Assembly: GCA_019635435.1 (NCBI GenBank)
Contig: JAHBZM010000001.1
Span: 496,001 to 560,000, forward strand
DNA from: Ramlibacter sp.
Lineage (GTDB): Bacteria; Pseudomonadota; Gammaproteobacteria; Burkholderiales; Burkholderiaceae_C
Direction: 5' to 3'
Length of the DNA: 64,000 nucleotides
This document shows, in pieces, positions 62,146 through 64,000 of this stretch. Positions within the stretch are counted from its first letter, which is position 1; each line of letters begins with the position of its first letter. The notes below the pieces were generated by a model. That model was not told the DNA's origin. It ran no database searches and saw only the letters and a list, made by a program, of their open reading frames with translations. The translations under genes were made by a program, and so were the position numbers.

Positions 62146-63373
62146 AGCGGTTTTCGCCGAGCCAGCGCCGCAGCGGCGCGTACACCTCGGGCCGGTTGAG
62201 CAGTTTCAGGTGGTTGATGCCGTAGCCCACCCACTGGTGGCTGGCCGGAAAGTCCAGCGTGCGCGCCGCATCGGCGTGGCGGCCCAGGGCGCTATCCAGC
62301 GGCACCAGGCCATCACCGAGCAGGCGGTCCTTCAGGTCGCGCCGCTCCTCGCCCACGCTGGCAGCCGCGGTGTAGCAACGCACGCCGGGGGGCAGCGGCA
62401 GGTGCTGGCGCCGGTCGGGGCCGCGCTCGAAGCGGTCGCGGCCCACCCAGTCCTCGTCCACCAGGTTGCCGTGGCGCAGGTCGGTGATGCCCGCGCTGCG
62501 CACCTTGCCCAGCCGCGCAAATGGCGCGGCATAGGGCGCCGCGCCCAGCACGATGTCGACCCAGTTGCCGGCGCGCTCCAGCGGCGCGCCGTGGTGCGGC
62601 GAGCCCAGAAACACCATGTCATCGACCTGCGCCGGCCAGCGGTGGCCGGCCTGCGCGCCATAGTGCCAGGCGCTGCGCAGCACCAGCCCGCCCATGCTGT
62701 GGCCCACCAGCGCCAGCCGCTGCACCGCGTGCGGCCACTGCTCGAGCAGTTGCTCCAGCTGCGTGGCCAGCGCGCGGCCGTTCAGCGAGATGTGCAGGCC
62801 CGTGTTGTAGTGCAGGTACAGCGGCGTGAAGCCCAGGTCGCGCGCCAGCGCCGCGCCATGGTCGTGGCCCTCGCGCAGCCACTGCCGGTCGTTCATGCAC
62901 AGGCCGTGCACCAGCACCAGCAGCCGGCCGTTGGCGCGCGGCAGTTGCGCGGCCAGCGCGGCGCGCTTCAGTTCCAGCGCCTGGCCCTCGCGGCGCAGCG
63001 TCATGGGCGTGGCCAGCGGGTTGCCGGTGCTCACCAGGTAGTCGCCCAGCACGCCGTTGAGCGCGGCCACGATGGCCTCGCGCTCCGGCCCCGAGTCGCC
63101 CGCATCGAGCACCGGTGCCAGCGCCGGGGTCAGCAGGCCCAGCAGCGCGTCAATGCTGCCACCGGCCACGCGGGTCACGCCGCGCACCGTCTTGTAGACC
63201 AGCCCGGTGATGCCGCTGGTGCGCTGGCTCGCCGAGGCTGCGCCCAGGCCCGGCGCCCGCGCGATCCGCTCGTGCATGGCCTCCACCAGGTCGGTCAGGC
63301 CCAGGGTGGCGTCGGTGGCCAGGCGCGCCGCGCCGCGAATGTCGGTGCTTTGCAGTGGCAGGCGTGGGGGCAT
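62144..63373 (-). CDS. Alpha/beta hydrolase, PGAP1/lipase-like
   Basis: 409 residues from ATG 63371-63373 (AGGA box upstream). A helical N-terminal region of about 150 residues (GLTDLVEAMHERIARAPG) precedes an alpha/beta hydrolase: VLVHGLCMNDRQWL, nucleophile GHSMGGLVLRSAWHYG, FLGSPHHGAPLERAGNW, and C-terminal His in YGINHLKLL. Intracellular esterase or lipase of unknown substrate. No signal peptide. Confidence 0.83.
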   Translation of the reverse strand: MPPRLPLQSTDIRGAARLATDATLGLTDLVEAMHERIARAPGLGAASASQRTSGITGLVYKTVRGVTRVAGGSIDALLGLLTPALAPVLDAGDSGPEREAIVAALNGVLGDYLVSTGNPLATPMTLRREGQALELKRAALAAQLPRANGRLLVLVHGLCMNDRQWLREGHDHGAALARDLGFTPLYLHYNTGLHISLNGRALATQLEQLLEQWPHAVQRLALVGHSMGGLVLRSAWHYGAQAGHRWPAQVDDMVFLGSPHHGAPLERAGNWVDIVLGAAPYAAPFARLGKVRSAGITDLRHGNLVDEDWVGRDRFERGPDRRQHLPLPPGVRCYTAAASVGEERRDLKDRLLGDGLVPLDSALGRHADAARTLDFPASHQWVGYGINHLKLLNRPEVYAPLRRWLGENR

Positions 63374-63448
63374 GGGGGTTCCTGGCGGGTGGAGGGCTGC
63401 CTGCAGTGTGCCACTGCGCCGGCCGCGCGCTGGTGCAAGATACCCGGC

Positions 63449-64000
63449 ATGAGCCCACCGCCCGCCGTCCTTGCCGTTGAGCATCTGAGTTTTGGCTACC
63501 CGCAGGGCTACCCGCAGCGCCCGCTGTTCACCGACTGGTCTGTGCGCCTCACGCCCGGCATGACGCTGGTCTGTGGGGGTGACGGCGCCGGCAAGTCCAC
63601 GCTGCTGCGCCTGCTGGCGGGCGTGCTGCCGCCGCAGCGGGGTGACATCACCCTCAACGGCCTGCGGCTGGCCGACCACCCCGAGGCGTGGCGCCAGCAG
63701 GTGTTCTGGGTGGACCCGCGCGCCGACGGCTGCGACGAACTCACGCCCGGCGACTGCCTGGCCCGGATGGCGCAGCGGCATCCCGGGTTTCAGCACGATG
63801 CACTGGATGACCTGATCGAAGGCCTGTCACTGGCGCCGCACATGGACAAGCGCCTGTTCATGCTGTCCACTGGCAGCCGCCGCAAGGTCTGGCTGGCCGC
63901 GGCCTTTGCCTGCGGCGCGGCAGTCACGCTGCTGGACGACCCGTTTGCGGCGCTGGACCGGCCCTCGGTGGCGTTTGTGACCGCGCGGCTGCAGGACGCT
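63449..64000 (+). CDS. ABC transporter ATP-binding protein (truncated by window end)
   Basis: First 184 codons from ATG 63449. Walker A GGDGAGKSTLL, signature-like LSTGSRRKVWLAAA, Walker B VTLLDDPFAALD. The catalytic Glu that normally follows the Walker B Asp is Asp here and the signature is LSTGS rather than LSGGQ, so the enzyme may hydrolyse ATP slowly. Divergent from the alpha/beta hydrolase. The rest, including any permease, is outside the window. Confidence 0.8.
   Translation, partial: MSPPPAVLAVEHLSFGYPQGYPQRPLFTDWSVRLTPGMTLVCGGDGAGKSTLLRLLAGVLPPQRGDITLNGLRLADHPEAWRQQVFWVDPRADGCDELTPGDCLARMAQRHPGFQHDALDDLIEGLSLAPHMDKRLFMLSTGSRRKVWLAAAFACGAAVTLLDDPFAALDRPSVAFVTARLQDA

Overview
The window reads as chromosomal DNA of a high-GC beta-proteobacterium, most likely a member of the Comamonadaceae (Burkholderiales; relatives of Acidovorax, Variovorax, Hydrogenophaga, Polaromonas). 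Grounds: GC-rich codon use, the TAXI-type TRAP transporter with a fused permease and DUF1850 partner, the amgK / lptD-surA-rsmA order, a 2-aminoethylphosphonate (AEP) locus of PhnW/PhnY/PhnA type, and two families of short dispersed repeats of the kind I remember from Comamonadaceae genomes. I place about 54 genes, counting two cut by the window edges. No rRNA, tRNA, CRISPR array, phage or transposase gene was seen.

Layout. 1-1403 (minus): start of a possible SPFH-type membrane gene and an FG-GAP membrane protein whose 3' end is interrupted by a 272-bp inverted-repeat element (289-560). 1607-4464: response regulator and histidine kinase. 4513-12405: housekeeping and accessory enzymes (DUF72, M20 peptidase, alpha/beta hydrolase), a large lipoprotein made of 69-residue FG-GAP repeats bracketed by direct repeats, YidB-like protein and MFS transporter. 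12509-16096: TAXI-TRAP uptake operon. 16098-22622: rsmE, amgK, then the divergent envelope/ribosome operon lptD-surA-rsmA. 22704-23761: secreted RNase (barnase-like) with barstar. 23954-26287: malic enzyme maeB. 26520-32504: SPFH / DUF4178 / DUF350 / membrane aminopropyltransferase / FAD amine oxidase operon. 32551-33499: ParD-like / zeta-like toxin-antitoxin pair. 33708-37242: two tandem paralogous lipoproteins of visibly lower GC. 37252-39760 (minus): speD-murU-pepP. 39873-42960: tkt and gap. 43007-44082: Mrr-like membrane protein and SlyD.

44119-62083 is a large divergent nitrogen/phosphonate locus around a shared control region (51340-51528). Leftward: GntR regulator, phosphonoacetate hydrolase (phnA), phosphonoacetaldehyde dehydrogenase (phnY), a PhnZ-type HD oxygenase, an EamA permease and a dimethylglycine-dehydrogenase-like flavoenzyme. 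Rightward: AEP ABC transporter, AEP transaminase (phnW), then a glutamine-synthetase-like ligase, an iron alcohol dehydrogenase, a class C26 gamma-glutamyl hydrolase, an aldehyde dehydrogenase and a HAD phosphatase. The last block has exactly the enzyme set needed to gamma-glutamylate an amino alcohol such as ethanolamine, oxidise alcohol to aldehyde to acid, and release the amino acid and glutamate. The window closes with an alpha/beta hydrolase and a truncated ABC ATPase.

The most unusual signals are (1) a roughly 65-bp dispersed repeat that sits at gene ends and, in two unrelated enzymes (the FAD amine oxidase and MurU), is inserted in the same reading frame so that both carry a near-identical extra peptide; (2) the 289-560 element, which can fold as a three-stem junction and has replaced the C-terminus of a gene; (3) the joint AEP / gamma-glutamyl-amino-alcohol locus; and (4) the membrane-polyamine operon at 26.5-32.5 kb.
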